Notes: generated by a model not told the origin, from the sequence alone. A DNA stretch of 20,087 nucleotides from Clostridiales bacterium UBA7001 (GCA_002449785.1 DJXP01000060.1:1-20087); one strand, 5' to 3'; numbered from the stretch's first letter, positions 6,446 through 16,553 are shown. Made by a program: numbers and translations.

Positions 6446-9370
6446 ATGTCAACAAAATACGAAGATAAAAAGAAAACAAAATCTAATTTAAAAATAAGTA
6501 GAAAATCTAACAAAAAAACTACTAGTAAAATTGTTAATGTTAAAATTACAGAAATTAAACCAATAATTAATAATAAAAAGCCTATCAATCAAAGTACAAA
6601 TGTTAACAATGTTGAAAATGTTGAAACTACTACACATGATTTTTCTAAACAACCTAAGAAAAATAAAAGAGCAATAAAGATGCCTAAAGGTATTACTACT
6701 ACTGAAAATAAATTACAAGAAAATAATCAAATCGAAAATAAAATAGAAGAAAAAATAGAAACAAAAGTTGAAAATGAAGTTAATGAAAATATTAAAAAGC
6801 AAACTTTAAATCTTGATAAACTTGAAAATAATATTGAGCAACAAACAAAAAGAAATTTAAAATTAAACATAAATCAAGAAAAAAATCAAGAAGTATATAA
6901 AAAGCCTGATATATCAATCAATCAAAATTCTAGTTTTTTCTACACTCCATCTATCTTTTCAAGATATAATATAAATATTACAAGTGTTGATGATGACTTA
7001 AATACTGATAAAAGTATAGATGTAACTAATCAAGAAACAGATTTTATAAGTGAAGGTAATAAAACCACAGATAATTCTGATAATCTCGAAGTTGCAAAAA
7101 CCACTGATGATAATACTATAGATATTACAGACGAAACAAATAATATTGATTTTTCTGATATTTCTTTAGATGATATAATTGAACTTTCAGAAAATATTAA
7201 TGAAAATAGCAATGATAATAATGAATTTTTCAATAGTTCTTCAGAAACAATTAAAGAAAGTAATAAAATTAAAGATTCAGATAAATCATATATTTCTAAA
7301 GTAAAGAAAGGAATATTTACAAATATTTCATCTGTTTTTAAAAAATTCTCATATGAGCAAAATGAAATGATGGATTTGGATAAAATTAATAATATGATTT
7401 CACCTTTAGAACCAAATATTAGTTATGCTCCACAAACTGCACCATCTCCTTCACAAAATAATGTTAGTATAGATATGAATTCTATTGATTTTGAAGAAAA
7501 TGCTACTTCTAGCAAAATCGATTTAACAAGTACTAATAATATTATAGATTCTAGCTTAAATGATAATATAAATAATAATATAGATAGTACTAACGAAATT
7601 ATAAATAATAATTCTTTTCTAGATGATGATAATATGTTCAATTTAAATAATGAAGAATATGAAAGTTTTAACAATATCAATTATTCTGATATTAATTTAG
7701 AAGAAAATGCAAGTAGCTCATATGATGAATCAAATTTTTCAATTGAAGATTATTTTGGTGTAAATAGTAATGAACAGCCAAAAAAAATAGAAAAAATTGA
7801 AAAAGAAAAAAAGCCTTCTATAATTGTAGATAACATTGATAATAACATTGAAGAAACAAAGAATACATCTTCTATTAATCAAACTATAATTGATGATATA
7901 AAAAAAGAAGAAAATGAAGTACAAGAAAAATTAGAAAAGATTTCTAGTGAATTATCAGAAAAAGATTTTTCTTCTCTATCAAAACTTTTAAACAATGTAA
8001 ATGAAAAGATTAATTCAATTTCTGATAGATTATCTGAAATTGAAAATAGTAAAATTGAAAAAGATAATAGTATTGATAAAACAATTAAAAATAATATTGT
8101 AAATGAACCTACTGATGACATTAGTGATACTAATAATATTGAAGATATAGATTTAGACAGTATTAATTTAAATGATTTAGATATTACACCTGAAGAATTA
8201 GATACATTAGCATTTGTTACAGGCGATCAAGAGGAAACAAAAGAACAAATTGTAGAAAGTGATAATAATACAGCTGAAGACATTGAAAATATTTTATCAC
8301 AAACATTTTCAAAAAATAACAATAATATTGATGAAAATATGAAAAATGAATTATTAACTGAAATATTAAACACTGAAGATATTGATACTTTACCAAGTGA
8401 TACAAATAATATTAAAGAAAATAGCACTGATAATAAGCTTGATGAAAATGATGATTTTTTTACAATTATAGATACACTTGCCAAAACTATTACTCAATTA
8501 GAAAGTTCAGCAGATATAAATAATACTAATTCTAATAAAAATAATTCTGAGGGAAAAACTATTAATATACTAATTAATAAAGATGATATTTTTTCAATAT
8601 CAATTCTAAATGAAACTTATGAAATTGTTGCAGATTTTGATGGTATATCTGTTCTTTCTGAAAATATTAATATATCTACTCCAAAGAAAAACTTTTATGT
8701 AACAGTTGGAGAAAAATATATTGAAATTCACAATAATGGTTCAAACTTTTTAGTTAATACAAATTTTGAAGATATAGAATTTGCCAATGCTATTAATAAT
8801 GTTGCTTTTACTAAAAAGAATAATAAAATAGAGCTTACTGTTAAAGAAGCATTTAAACTATCTTCTATTAATAATAAAGTTGAGCTTTCTATGTTAAATA
8901 CAAGTGTTGCAGATATGAAGTCTTCTAATGTAGAAACTTCAGAAACAATAAATGAATCATCTATTTGTGATAATAGAACTCTTTTAATATCTGAAGAAAC
9001 ACAAAAGGTTTATTTACCTTATACAATTGAAGAGCTTATGCAAAAACTAAATAATAGTGATGAATACCAAACATTAGAAGATGTTATAGAAAATGAATAT
9101 ACTGTTCCTCTATCTACTTTTAAAATGCCTATAGTTTCACGTTTTAAAGAAGCTTATAAATTTATGAGAACAAAAGAGCACAGTTCAGTATATGCTGCAT
9201 TAGATTTAGCACTTGAATTAATGTTCAACTCAAATTTAAATCCTGCCGTAATAAGAGCATCTAAAGATTTAAAAGAGCTTAATGTTTATTTAGATTGTTT
9301 ATACGAAAATGAGATTGATAAATTTGATTGTTTTAAAATAGTATATAAAGTATTGCCTAAAATTAAATAA
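6446..9370 (+). CDS. Large Asn-rich, mostly disordered protein with two C-terminal modules (974 aa)
   Basis: I do not recognise a named family. Residues 1-110 are Lys-, Asn- and Thr-rich and basic. Residues 110-700 are low-complexity and Asn/Asp/Glu/Ser/Ile-rich, with a basic patch (about 280-305, KVKKGIFTNISSVFKKF), a Pro-rich spot and a coiled-coil-like stretch (about 480-550). An Asp/Leu-rich segment includes DLDSINLNDLDITPEELD. Two folded modules close the protein: a beta-strand-rich domain (about 705-820) and a helical domain (about 840-974, starting near RTLLISEETQKVYLPYTIEE and ending FDCFKIVYKVLPKIK). There is no signal peptide or membrane segment, so it is predicted to be cytoplasmic. 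The ATG has GGAGG 7 nt upstream. It is divergent from the signal-peptidase operon and shares a regulatory motif with it, so it may be a cytosolic scaffold for that membrane system. Confidence 0.85.
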   Translation: MSTKYEDKKKTKSNLKISRKSNKKTTSKIVNVKITEIKPIINNKKPINQSTNVNNVENVETTTHDFSKQPKKNKRAIKMPKGITTTENKLQENNQIENKIEEKIETKVENEVNENIKKQTLNLDKLENNIEQQTKRNLKLNINQEKNQEVYKKPDISINQNSSFFYTPSIFSRYNINITSVDDDLNTDKSIDVTNQETDFISEGNKTTDNSDNLEVAKTTDDNTIDITDETNNIDFSDISLDDIIELSENINENSNDNNEFFNSSSETIKESNKIKDSDKSYISKVKKGIFTNISSVFKKFSYEQNEMMDLDKINNMISPLEPNISYAPQTAPSPSQNNVSIDMNSIDFEENATSSKIDLTSTNNIIDSSLNDNINNNIDSTNEIINNNSFLDDDNMFNLNNEEYESFNNINYSDINLEENASSSYDESNFSIEDYFGVNSNEQPKKIEKIEKEKKPSIIVDNIDNNIEETKNTSSINQTIIDDIKKEENEVQEKLEKISSELSEKDFSSLSKLLNNVNEKINSISDRLSEIENSKIEKDNSIDKTIKNNIVNEPTDDISDTNNIEDIDLDSINLNDLDITPEELDTLAFVTGDQEETKEQIVESDNNTAEDIENILSQTFSKNNNNIDENMKNELLTEILNTEDIDTLPSDTNNIKENSTDNKLDENDDFFTIIDTLAKTITQLESSADINNTNSNKNNSEGKTINILINKDDIFSISILNETYEIVADFDGISVLSENINISTPKKNFYVTVGEKYIEIHNNGSNFLVNTNFEDIEFANAINNVAFTKKNNKIELTVKEAFKLSSINNKVELSMLNTSVADMKSSNVETSETINESSICDNRTLLISEETQKVYLPYTIEELMQKLNNSDEYQTLEDVIENEYTVPLSTFKMPIVSRFKEAYKFMRTKEHSSVYAALDLALELMFNSNLNPAVIRASKDLKELNVYLDCLYENEIDKFDCFKIVYKVLPKIK

Positions 9371-9397
9371 AATGGGACTATTCTGAAGCCCCATTTT
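9369..9397. terminator. Hairpin terminator between convergent genes
   Basis: AAAATGGG (9369-9376) pairs with CCCATTTT (9390-9397) across a 13-nt loop and is followed on the plus strand by a run of T. On the minus strand the tract after the stem is also T-rich (TTTTATTTAATTTT), so it probably serves both the 974-aa gene and clpB. Confidence 0.85.
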
Positions 9398-9412
9398 TTT
9401 ATTTATATAGTT

Positions 9413-12049
9413 TTAATTTTTCTTATTATTTTCTAAATTATCTTTTTCTATTTTAGGTCTTATATTTAGCCCCTTTATTCTTTTATCATAATAAACCTCG
9501 ACTTTTGACCCTTCTTTAATATTACCTGCAATTAACTTCTTAGCAAGTAAAGTTTCTACTTGTGATTGTACAATTCTTTTTAAAGGTCTTGCTCCAAATT
9601 CCATATCATAACCTTCATTAACAAGCCATCTCATTGAATTATTTGTAAAAGATAATTCAACTCCTTTTTCTTTAAGTCTATTTATAACATCATCTAAAAT
9701 GATTTTTACTATATTTAGTACAACATCTTTTTCTAAAGCTTTAAAGCATATTATTTCATCTAATCTATTTAAAAATTCAGGTCTAAAATGTTGTTTTAAA
9801 ATTTTATCAATACTCTCTTTTGTTTCTTCAGTAATTTCTTTATGTTCTCTAATACTCTTTAAAATATTGGCTGATCCTAAATTTGATGTAAGTATAATTA
9901 CTGTATTTTTAAAATCAATAAGTCTTCCTTGAGAATCTGTAACTCTTCCATCATCCAAAATTTGAAGGAAAATATTAAATACATCTGGATGAGCCTTCTC
10001 GACTTCATCAAATAATACAACAGAATATGGCTTTCTTCTTACTGCCTCAGTAAGTTGTCCTCCTTCTTCATATCCAACATATCCAGGAGGTGCGCCAATA
10101 AGTCTTGTAACACTAAATTTTTCCATATATTCAGACATATCAATTCTTATCATATTTTTTTCATCATCAAACAGTGCTGCTGCTAGTGTTTTACCTAGTT
10201 CTGTTTTACCAACTCCTGTAGGTCCCAAAAACAAAAACGAACCAATAGGTCTATTCGGATTTGCAATTCCAGCTCTAGCTCTTAAAATGGCTTCACTTAC
10301 TTTTTTTACAGCCTCATCTTGTCCAACAACTCTTTCATGTAATATATTTTCCAAATGCAATAGTTTTTCCTTTTCTGCTTCAGCTAGTTTTGATACTGGA
10401 ATTCCAGTCCATCTAGAAACAACAGTAGATATTTCTTCTTCTGTAACCTTATTTTTAATAAGCATATTTGCTCCACCATTTTTCTCAACCTCTTTTTCTT
10501 CCTGCTCTAAAACTTTTTGAAGATTTGGTAAAGTTGAATATTTAAGTTCTGCAGCTTTATTTAAATCATAAGATCTTTCTGCCGTTTCAATTTCACTATT
10601 AACATCATCTATTTTTTCTTTTAACTTTTGAATTTTTGAGAGATTTTTCTTCTCATTTTCCCACTTTAATTTCATATCTTGAAATTGCTGTCTTAATCCA
10701 GATAATTGTTGTCTTATTGATATTAATTGCTTTTTAGCTTTTGGATTTTCTTCTTCTTCCCTCTCTAATGACTTTTCCTGTATTTCGAGTTGCATTATTT
10801 TTCTAGATATATCATCTAACTCAGTTGGCATAGATTCAACTTCAGTTCGAATCATACTACATGATTCATCAATTAAATCAATAGCTTTATCTGGCAAAAA
10901 TCTATCAGTAATATATCTATTAGAAAGCCTAGCTGCTGCGACTAATGCAGAGTCTTGTATTTTTACTCCATGAAATATTTCAAATTTTTCTTTTATACCA
11001 CGAAGTATAGTAATTGCATCTTCAACAGTAGGTTCATTAATCAATACTTGTTGAAAACGACGAGTAAGTGCCGGATCTTTTTCTATGTATTCTCTATATT
11101 CATCAAGAGTGGTAGCTCCAACACAGTGAAGTTCTCCTCTAGCCAATCTTGGTTTTAGTAGATTGCTAGCATCCATTGCACCATCTGATTTACCAGCTCC
11201 AACTATATTATGAATCTCATCTATAAACAAAATAATATTACCATTACTTTTATCTATTTCTTTTAATATACCTGTTAATCTTTCTTCAAATTCTCCTTTA
11301 TATTTTGCTCCTGCTATTAATAATCCCAAATCTAGTTCAAATATTGTTTTATTTTTTAAACTTGTTGGAACATCCCCTCTAATAATTCTTTGTGCTAATC
11401 CTTCTACAATAGCAGTTTTACCAACACCCGGTTCACCTATTAAAACTGGATTATTTTTAGTCTTTCTAGATAAAATTCTAATTACATTCCTAATTTCTTC
11501 ATCTCTACCTATAACAGGGTTTAATCTATTTTGCTTTGCTAAATCTGTTAAATTTTTTCCGAATTTTTCCAAAACATCAGTTGATACATCTTCATCAGAA
11601 CTTATTCTTGTATTTCCTCTAATATCTTTTAGTGCTATTAAAAATTTTTTCTTATCAATTTTGAAATTTTTAAATATTTTCTTTAATCCATCTGAAGAGT
11701 TATTTAAAATGCCTATCATTAAATGTTCTACTGCTATGAATTCATCTTTCATTTCTTTTGCTTGATTTTCAGCATCATCTAATGCTTTTTCAACCACATC
11801 AGAAAATCTTATAGCTTTACTACCTTTTGACTTTGGCATAGTATCAATTTCAGCTTGAATTATTGTATTTAATGAGTCAACATCAACATCCATTTTTTTT
11901 AGTAGCAAATACACTAGTCCTTGTTTATCTTGAAGAAATGCAGACACCATATGATAGTCTGTAATTTCTGTGTTATTATTTTGAACTGTAATATTACTTG
12001 CATTTGTAATAACATCTTTTGATTTTTCAGTAAAATTCGAAATATCCAT
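9413..12049 (-). CDS. clpB: ATP-dependent disaggregase ClpB
   Basis: This is a hexameric AAA+ chaperone that threads aggregated proteins through its pore, working with DnaK. Domains in order are: the N-terminal Clp repeat domain (about 1-145); AAA-1 with Walker A GEPGVGKT (205-212), pore loop AKYKGEFEERL (248-258) and Walker B FIDE (275-278); the long coiled-coil M domain (about 405-530), which separates ClpB from ClpA and ClpE and is typical of ClpB; AAA-2 with GPTGVGKT (609-616), pore loop GYVGY (656-660) and VVLFDE (677-682); and a C-terminal domain with GARPLKR. The 878 aa fit the family. I chose the ATG at 12049 (MDISNFTEKS) over an upstream in-frame ATG because GAGGGG precedes it and the N-domain begins there. 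It starts 26 nt after a membrane protein gene. No CIRCE or CtsR site is visible in that gap. Confidence 0.96.
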   Translation of the reverse strand: MDISNFTEKSKDVITNASNITVQNNNTEITDYHMVSAFLQDKQGLVYLLLKKMDVDVDSLNTIIQAEIDTMPKSKGSKAIRFSDVVEKALDDAENQAKEMKDEFIAVEHLMIGILNNSSDGLKKIFKNFKIDKKKFLIALKDIRGNTRISSDEDVSTDVLEKFGKNLTDLAKQNRLNPVIGRDEEIRNVIRILSRKTKNNPVLIGEPGVGKTAIVEGLAQRIIRGDVPTSLKNKTIFELDLGLLIAGAKYKGEFEERLTGILKEIDKSNGNIILFIDEIHNIVGAGKSDGAMDASNLLKPRLARGELHCVGATTLDEYREYIEKDPALTRRFQQVLINEPTVEDAITILRGIKEKFEIFHGVKIQDSALVAAARLSNRYITDRFLPDKAIDLIDESCSMIRTEVESMPTELDDISRKIMQLEIQEKSLEREEEENPKAKKQLISIRQQLSGLRQQFQDMKLKWENEKKNLSKIQKLKEKIDDVNSEIETAERSYDLNKAAELKYSTLPNLQKVLEQEEKEVEKNGGANMLIKNKVTEEEISTVVSRWTGIPVSKLAEAEKEKLLHLENILHERVVGQDEAVKKVSEAILRARAGIANPNRPIGSFLFLGPTGVGKTELGKTLAAALFDDEKNMIRIDMSEYMEKFSVTRLIGAPPGYVGYEEGGQLTEAVRRKPYSVVLFDEVEKAHPDVFNIFLQILDDGRVTDSQGRLIDFKNTVIILTSNLGSANILKSIREHKEITEETKESIDKILKQHFRPEFLNRLDEIICFKALEKDVVLNIVKIILDDVINRLKEKGVELSFTNNSMRWLVNEGYDMEFGARPLKRIVQSQVETLLAKKLIAGNIKEGSKVEVYYDKRIKGLNIRPKIEKDNLENNKKN

Positions 12050-12075
12050 ATTATCCCCTCTTTTGTTAAAAAATT

Positions 12076-13446
12076 CTATTTTTGTGTAAACATTACACAA
12101 AGAAATACATTAATATATTGTAAAATTCCTGCAAGTTTTATAGCAAATCCTACTCTTTTAATAGATTTTTTATCTGTTTTGTCATTCTTTTTAACTAATT
12201 CTTGCCAAATTAAAATTGATATAATAATCATAGCAAATTCAAAAAATATCATTGTTCTTTCTTTAGAACTCCATATTGTAGGTGAAAATCCTATTATTAA
12301 TCTTGAAGCTAATCCTACAAAAAATATAAGTAATGAAACATTATTTTTTAAATTTTTAAAAATAATTAGTAATGATAAAGTAACACATATAATATTTGCA
12401 AATGCCAATATTAGAGGGATTGCATAAGTTAAATTATTACTAGTAATTGCAGTGAGCATAACTTTTTCTTCTAATAATAATTCTTGCAATGATCCTAAAT
12501 ACGGAAATGCTAAGTAACTTACATACATTAGATATTTAAATAAAATTGCAGAAATAAAAGGAATAAGTGCAACTACTCTATAAAGATTTTCTTTGTAATT
12601 TAAAAATATAAAAACCATTATTAAAAAAGTAAATAATGTATATACTAAATTTCCTTTTCCAACTAATATTCCAATTGTAGAAGTTAATCCGAGTGATATT
12701 TTATCTAAAATGTTCAATGTAGCTATATCTTTAAAATTTGACACCATTTCTAAATTATTTCTTACATAATTACCTGGACAAGTCAAAATAAAAATTAAAC
12801 TAGCTATAATTAATATGTCTTGTATTATCATATAAGGATGAATTTTTTTGTCTTTTATAATCATTAAAATTGTAAATACTATATATGTTCCAACAAGAAT
12901 TGCACAAGTTTGTTCTTGATTTCCAGCAAATAATATTGAAACTGTATATAATATATATTCATATGGTTTAATCTTTTCCTTATCCCACATTTTTTTAATT
13001 GGAATTAATGAATATAAACACATTGCAAGTGGCCACATATAATTAATTGTAGTAGCAGCCCATCCAGCACTTGCCATAACATTTAAAGGATAAATTAAAA
13101 TCATACATATTAGCATATAATTATTTTCATTTTTATTATCATTAATAAAAACTCTTGAAATGGAATAACCTATGACGGCTACCATAAAAGCTTCAAGTAA
13201 AATCCATAAATATTTTGAGATTTTAAGAACTAAGCACAATACATATTCTATTATCACTCTAGAAGTCCAATCATAATATCTACTTTGTACAAAATTTAAA
13301 ATATTTCCAGTAGCTTTCCCTATAAAAAAGTCATCATCATATTGATTTGGTGTTATAAAAATAGAAATAATTAGTTCTAATAAAAATAGAACTAATATAG
13401 CTGTTCGTCCATTTTCTTTTAAACATTTGCTTATTTTTTCTTTCAT
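12076..13446 (-). CDS. Polytopic membrane protein, GT-C/DUF6056-like
   Basis: The protein is 456 aa with about ten hydrophobic segments. An acidic motif DDDF (37-40) sits in the first outside loop, followed by YDWTSR (58-63), INYMWPLAM (134-142), GNQEQ (175-179) and CPGNYVRN (223-230). The early loop Asp residues and the PGNxxR motif are what I associate with DUF6056-type and GtrII-like membrane glycosyltransferases, which use lipid-linked sugars to decorate surface polymers. This assignment rests on motif memory and architecture, not on a search. It is 7 nt downstream of a membrane-anchored protein and 26 nt upstream of clpB. The putative ribosome-binding site (AAGGA) is unusually far, about 14 nt before the ATG, so translation may be weak or coupled. 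Confidence 0.75.
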   Translation of the reverse strand: MKEKISKCLKENGRTAILVLFLLELIISIFITPNQYDDDFFIGKATGNILNFVQSRYYDWTSRVIIEYVLCLVLKISKYLWILLEAFMVAVIGYSISRVFINDNKNENNYMLICMILIYPLNVMASAGWAATTINYMWPLAMCLYSLIPIKKMWDKEKIKPYEYILYTVSILFAGNQEQTCAILVGTYIVFTILMIIKDKKIHPYMIIQDILIIASLIFILTCPGNYVRNNLEMVSNFKDIATLNILDKISLGLTSTIGILVGKGNLVYTLFTFLIMVFIFLNYKENLYRVVALIPFISAILFKYLMYVSYLAFPYLGSLQELLLEEKVMLTAITSNNLTYAIPLILAFANIICVTLSLLIIFKNLKNNVSLLIFFVGLASRLIIGFSPTIWSSKERTMIFFEFAMIIISILIWQELVKKNDKTDKKSIKRVGFAIKLAGILQYINVFLCVMFTQK

Positions 13447-13453
13447 TTTAATA

Positions 13454-13966
13454 CTATATATCCTTCCATATTAGTGTATTTACAAGCATATCTTCATCAT
13501 TATTTCTATATAAAACATAAATATCATATCTACCTTTAGGAATTCCAAACAGTAAACACTGCGCGTGAATTCCATATGGTTTATGTTCTTCATCAACTAA
13601 ATTTATATTATCTTCCATCTGTGTTCTCATTAAATACATTTTACCAGTTTCTTGATTCTTTAAAACAAAACTACTATTAAATGTTTTTAATTCTTGTCCT
13701 TCCACAAACATCCAGCCTGCAATTTCTATCTTTTTGCTATCAACTTCTAATAAATCTATATGTGCACTAATTTTACCTTCTGGAACAAATTCAGTAGAAT
13801 GCTCTGGTTCTATTGATGTTACAGAAGTATTAGGACCTAATGTATATGATTTAAAAATTAGTAATGAACTCATTGTAAATGCCATATATGTAATAACTAA
13901 AGCAATAGAAATAACCAAAATTTTTATAAAAATTTTTTCGTTAATCTCTATATTCAAAAACTCCAT
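13454..13966 (-). CDS. Membrane-anchored beta-sandwich-like protein (170 aa)
   Basis: One membrane segment (about 15-38) is followed by an extracellular linker and a beta-rich domain. That domain includes KIEIAGWMFVEGQ (79-91), FVLKNQETGKMYLMRTQ and the C-terminal KGRYDIYVLYRNNDEDMLV. The GWxFxxG strand followed by a D-I-Y-V-L-Y strand is a pattern I have seen in small anchored proteins encoded near cell-surface glycosyltransferases; I cannot name the family. No catalytic motif is visible. It precedes the DUF6056-like membrane protein by 7 nt, so the two probably form a pair acting on a surface polysaccharide. The start has only a weak GAGAAG site. The 61-nt gap upstream shows no clear promoter or terminator, so readthrough from the beta-glucosidase gene is possible. 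Confidence 0.75.
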   Translation of the reverse strand: MEFLNIEINEKIFIKILVISIALVITYMAFTMSSLLIFKSYTLGPNTSVTSIEPEHSTEFVPEGKISAHIDLLEVDSKKIEIAGWMFVEGQELKTFNSSFVLKNQETGKMYLMRTQMEDNINLVDEEHKPYGIHAQCLLFGIPKGRYDIYVLYRNNDEDMLVNTLIWKDI

Positions 13967-14027
13967 TTTTTTCTTCTCTTTCTAATTAATATTTTAATAC
14001 ATTTTATATTTTAACACATTACACTAT

Positions 14028-16400
14028 TTATTTCAAATATTCTTTTAAAAAAGAACAATTTTCATAATTCAAATCATTTTTGGCTATGTTTATAAGTTCA
14101 TCAACCATCTGCTTTGTTATTTTACTATTTTTCTTTTCATAAAATTTTTTTAGTGGTTTTTGCATATCCATCATGACTTTTGTTGCTTTATTTACATTTT
14201 GCTCTTTTAATAATTTATTCATTTTTTCTAACTGATTCTCATATATAATTTTTCCAACCTTTGTATCTTTCAATTGTTCTATTGTATTTTCATCAGAAAT
14301 GTTTTTTATTTCTAAATATCTTGTTGGTATTTTATAACCTAATATTTTTTCAAATTCTTCATCTGATACGTCATGTATTTTCCCTGTATAATAGTGATTT
14401 AAGCACTCTCCACATTCAACTATATCATTGGACTTAACATACAATTCTTTTTTTAAAACTATGTTTTTAACTGATTTTCCTATAAAAATATTATATTTTC
14501 CTTCTTCGATTTTCCACTTCTTCTCTTTAACATCATAATGAGAAAATTCGCTTTTTAGTAACTCTAATATAACTTTCTTCTTTTCGCCTACTTCTAGTTC
14601 AATCTTTTCGAAACCTTTAAGTTCTTTCGATGCTTTAAATATAGAAGGATTAACTGGTGAAATATAAAGCTCAGCAATTTCTTTTCCTTTATATTTTCCT
14701 ATATTCTTAATACAAAATTCTACTATATATTTTTCCTCTTGTTCTGTTATATTTAAATCTGAATACTCAAATTCTGTATAGCTCATTCCATATCCAAATG
14801 GAAATAGTACTTCTTCTTTTATTTTCTCATAATATCTGTAGCCAACATAAATAGACTCTTTATATTCAACACTTAAATCTGTTCCAGGAAAATTTCCGAA
14901 ACAAGGAGTATCTTCAATTTTTAATGGATAAGTTTCTGTAAGTTTTCCACTAGGATTAGCTTTACCAATTAAACAGTTTACCATAGCTTTTGCACCTGCT
15001 TCACCTCCTAAATATCCTGTAATAATTCCTCTAACTTTATCTTTCCATGGCATAAGTATAGGAGCACCACCAGACAAAACTATAATAACATCTTTATTAA
15101 TCTTACATATTTCATTTATTAATTTATTCTGATTATCTGGAATATCTAATGAAGTTCTATCAATTCCTTCTGATTCATAGTTTTCAGTAAGTCCAGCAAA
15201 TATTAATACAATATCATTATTTTTTGAAATTTGAATTGCTTCTTCTAAAAGCTCTTTATCATTTGCAGATTCTATTCGATTATATCCTTGTGCATAATCA
15301 ACTTTATATCCTTGAGACACAAAGCAATCATACGCATTTTCAATTATATATGGATTAATAGTTGAACTACCAGCCCCTTGATATCTTGGTTTTTTTACCA
15401 TATCTCCGATTAGTGCTATTTTTTTATTAGATAAAGGTAAAACATTATCATTTTTTAATAAAACAATAGATTCTTCAGCAATTTCTTCAGCTAATTCATG
15501 AGCTTTATCATAATTATATGAAATAATCTTTTCTCTTTTATTTAATTTAAAAGCGACTTTTAAGATTCTATCTACTATCTCATCTAAATATTCTTCTTTA
15601 ACTTTTCCATAATTAACGGCATTAACTATTTCTTGAATACCATTTCCTCTGCCTCCAGGCATTTCTAATTCATTTCCAGCAAGTAATCCTTTTACCCTAT
15701 CATTTTCTGCCCCCCAATCTGTAATAACTATACCTTCATAATTCCATTCTCTTTTTAATATATCTAATAATACATTATTTTCTGTGCAATATTTTCCGTT
15801 TACTTTATTGTATGCACTCATTATTGAATATGGATTAGCATCTTTAACTATCATTTCAAATGCTTTTAAATATATTTCTCGTAATGCTCTTTCATCTATT
15901 ACAGCATTAATGGTTCTTCTTCTATTTTCTTGATTATTAACTGCAAAATGTTTTACACAAGCACCAACATTGTTTTTTTGTAAGCCTTTAACATATTCGG
16001 TTGCTAAAATTCCAGTTAAATATGGATCTTCTGAAAAATACTCAAAGTTTCTTCCACATAATGGACTCCTTTTTATATTAATAGCAGGTCCTAATACTAT
16101 ATCAATTTCTTGATAATTTGCTTCTTGTCCAAGAGCATTGCCAAGTTTATATGCCAAATCTCTACTCCAACTATTTGAAATAGTTGAACATGCTGGAAAA
16201 CAAATTGATGTTTCACTTTTGTTAATTCCTAAATTATCAGAACCTGTCTTTTGTACTCTTAATCCATGCGGTCCATCAGACATTGTTATTTTAGGTATTC
16301 CTAATCTACTAATTTCTAATGTATTCCAATAATCAGCCCCTACACACAGACTTGCTTTTTCTTTTAATGTCATTTTACTAATTAAATTCTTATATTTCAT
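14028..16400 (-). CDS. Glycoside hydrolase family 3 beta-glucosidase, cytoplasmic
   Basis: It hydrolyses terminal beta-linked glucose (or a related sugar) from oligosaccharides. Motifs are TMSDGPHGLR (39-48), NFEYFSEDP (118-126), KHFAVNNQENRR (150-161) and the nucleophile Asp228 in GIVITDWGAEND. The second domain contains YESEGIDR (408-415), the usual place of the acid/base Glu and substrate Arg. A fibronectin III-like domain covers about 575-645, followed by a C-terminal helical tail to residue 790 that looks typical of low-GC Gram-positive homologues. There is no signal peptide, so it probably acts on imported di- or oligosaccharides. The ATG at 16400 has GGAGAG closely upstream and its own promoter. 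No sugar transporter or PTS gene is adjacent in the window, so the exact substrate cannot be told. Confidence 0.95.
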   Translation of the reverse strand: MKYKNLISKMTLKEKASLCVGADYWNTLEISRLGIPKITMSDGPHGLRVQKTGSDNLGINKSETSICFPACSTISNSWSRDLAYKLGNALGQEANYQEIDIVLGPAINIKRSPLCGRNFEYFSEDPYLTGILATEYVKGLQKNNVGACVKHFAVNNQENRRRTINAVIDERALREIYLKAFEMIVKDANPYSIMSAYNKVNGKYCTENNVLLDILKREWNYEGIVITDWGAENDRVKGLLAGNELEMPGGRGNGIQEIVNAVNYGKVKEEYLDEIVDRILKVAFKLNKREKIISYNYDKAHELAEEIAEESIVLLKNDNVLPLSNKKIALIGDMVKKPRYQGAGSSTINPYIIENAYDCFVSQGYKVDYAQGYNRIESANDKELLEEAIQISKNNDIVLIFAGLTENYESEGIDRTSLDIPDNQNKLINEICKINKDVIIVLSGGAPILMPWKDKVRGIITGYLGGEAGAKAMVNCLIGKANPSGKLTETYPLKIEDTPCFGNFPGTDLSVEYKESIYVGYRYYEKIKEEVLFPFGYGMSYTEFEYSDLNITEQEEKYIVEFCIKNIGKYKGKEIAELYISPVNPSIFKASKELKGFEKIELEVGEKKKVILELLKSEFSHYDVKEKKWKIEEGKYNIFIGKSVKNIVLKKELYVKSNDIVECGECLNHYYTGKIHDVSDEEFEKILGYKIPTRYLEIKNISDENTIEQLKDTKVGKIIYENQLEKMNKLLKEQNVNKATKVMMDMQKPLKKFYEKKNSKITKQMVDELINIAKNDLNYENCSFLKEYLK

Positions 16401-16439
16401 AATCTCTCCAATTATTAATAAACAATCAATTTTTTAATT

Positions 16440-16468
16440 ATTATAACTAAAAAGTAAGTCAAATTCAA
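16440..16468 (-). promoter_or_regulatory. Promoter of the beta-glucosidase gene
   Basis: On the minus strand, -35 TTGAAT (complement of 16463-16468) and -10 TATAAT (complement of 16440-16445) have a 17-nt spacer. The leader is about 33 nt and ends in GGAGAG before the ATG. No catabolite-response element was recognised. Confidence 0.7.
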
Positions 16469-16496
16469 TTATTTTCGCATATTTATGGGATATTCC

Positions 16497-16525
16497 TTGA
16501 TATTTTAATGAAAATTTTATATAAT
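16497..16525 (+). promoter_or_regulatory. Promoter of the glycosyltransferase gene
   Basis: -35 TTGATA (16497-16502) and -10 TATAAT (16520-16525) have an exact 17-nt spacer. The predicted start near 16532 leaves a leader of about 74 nt. A second TATAAT (16541-16546) is preceded by TGTA but has no good -35. Confidence 0.7.
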
Positions 16526-16553
16526 ATATTAACCGTTGTATATAATCAAAAGA

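Noticed and set aside
7030..8484. Several minus-strand ORFs rich in Ser, Leu and Ile
   Set aside because: They are antisense to the Asn/Asp-rich low-complexity gene, which makes long accidental open frames likely.
12050..12100. Longer start for ClpB
   Set aside because: The extension overlaps the end of the upstream membrane gene, and the ClpB N-domain begins at MDISNF behind GAGGGG.
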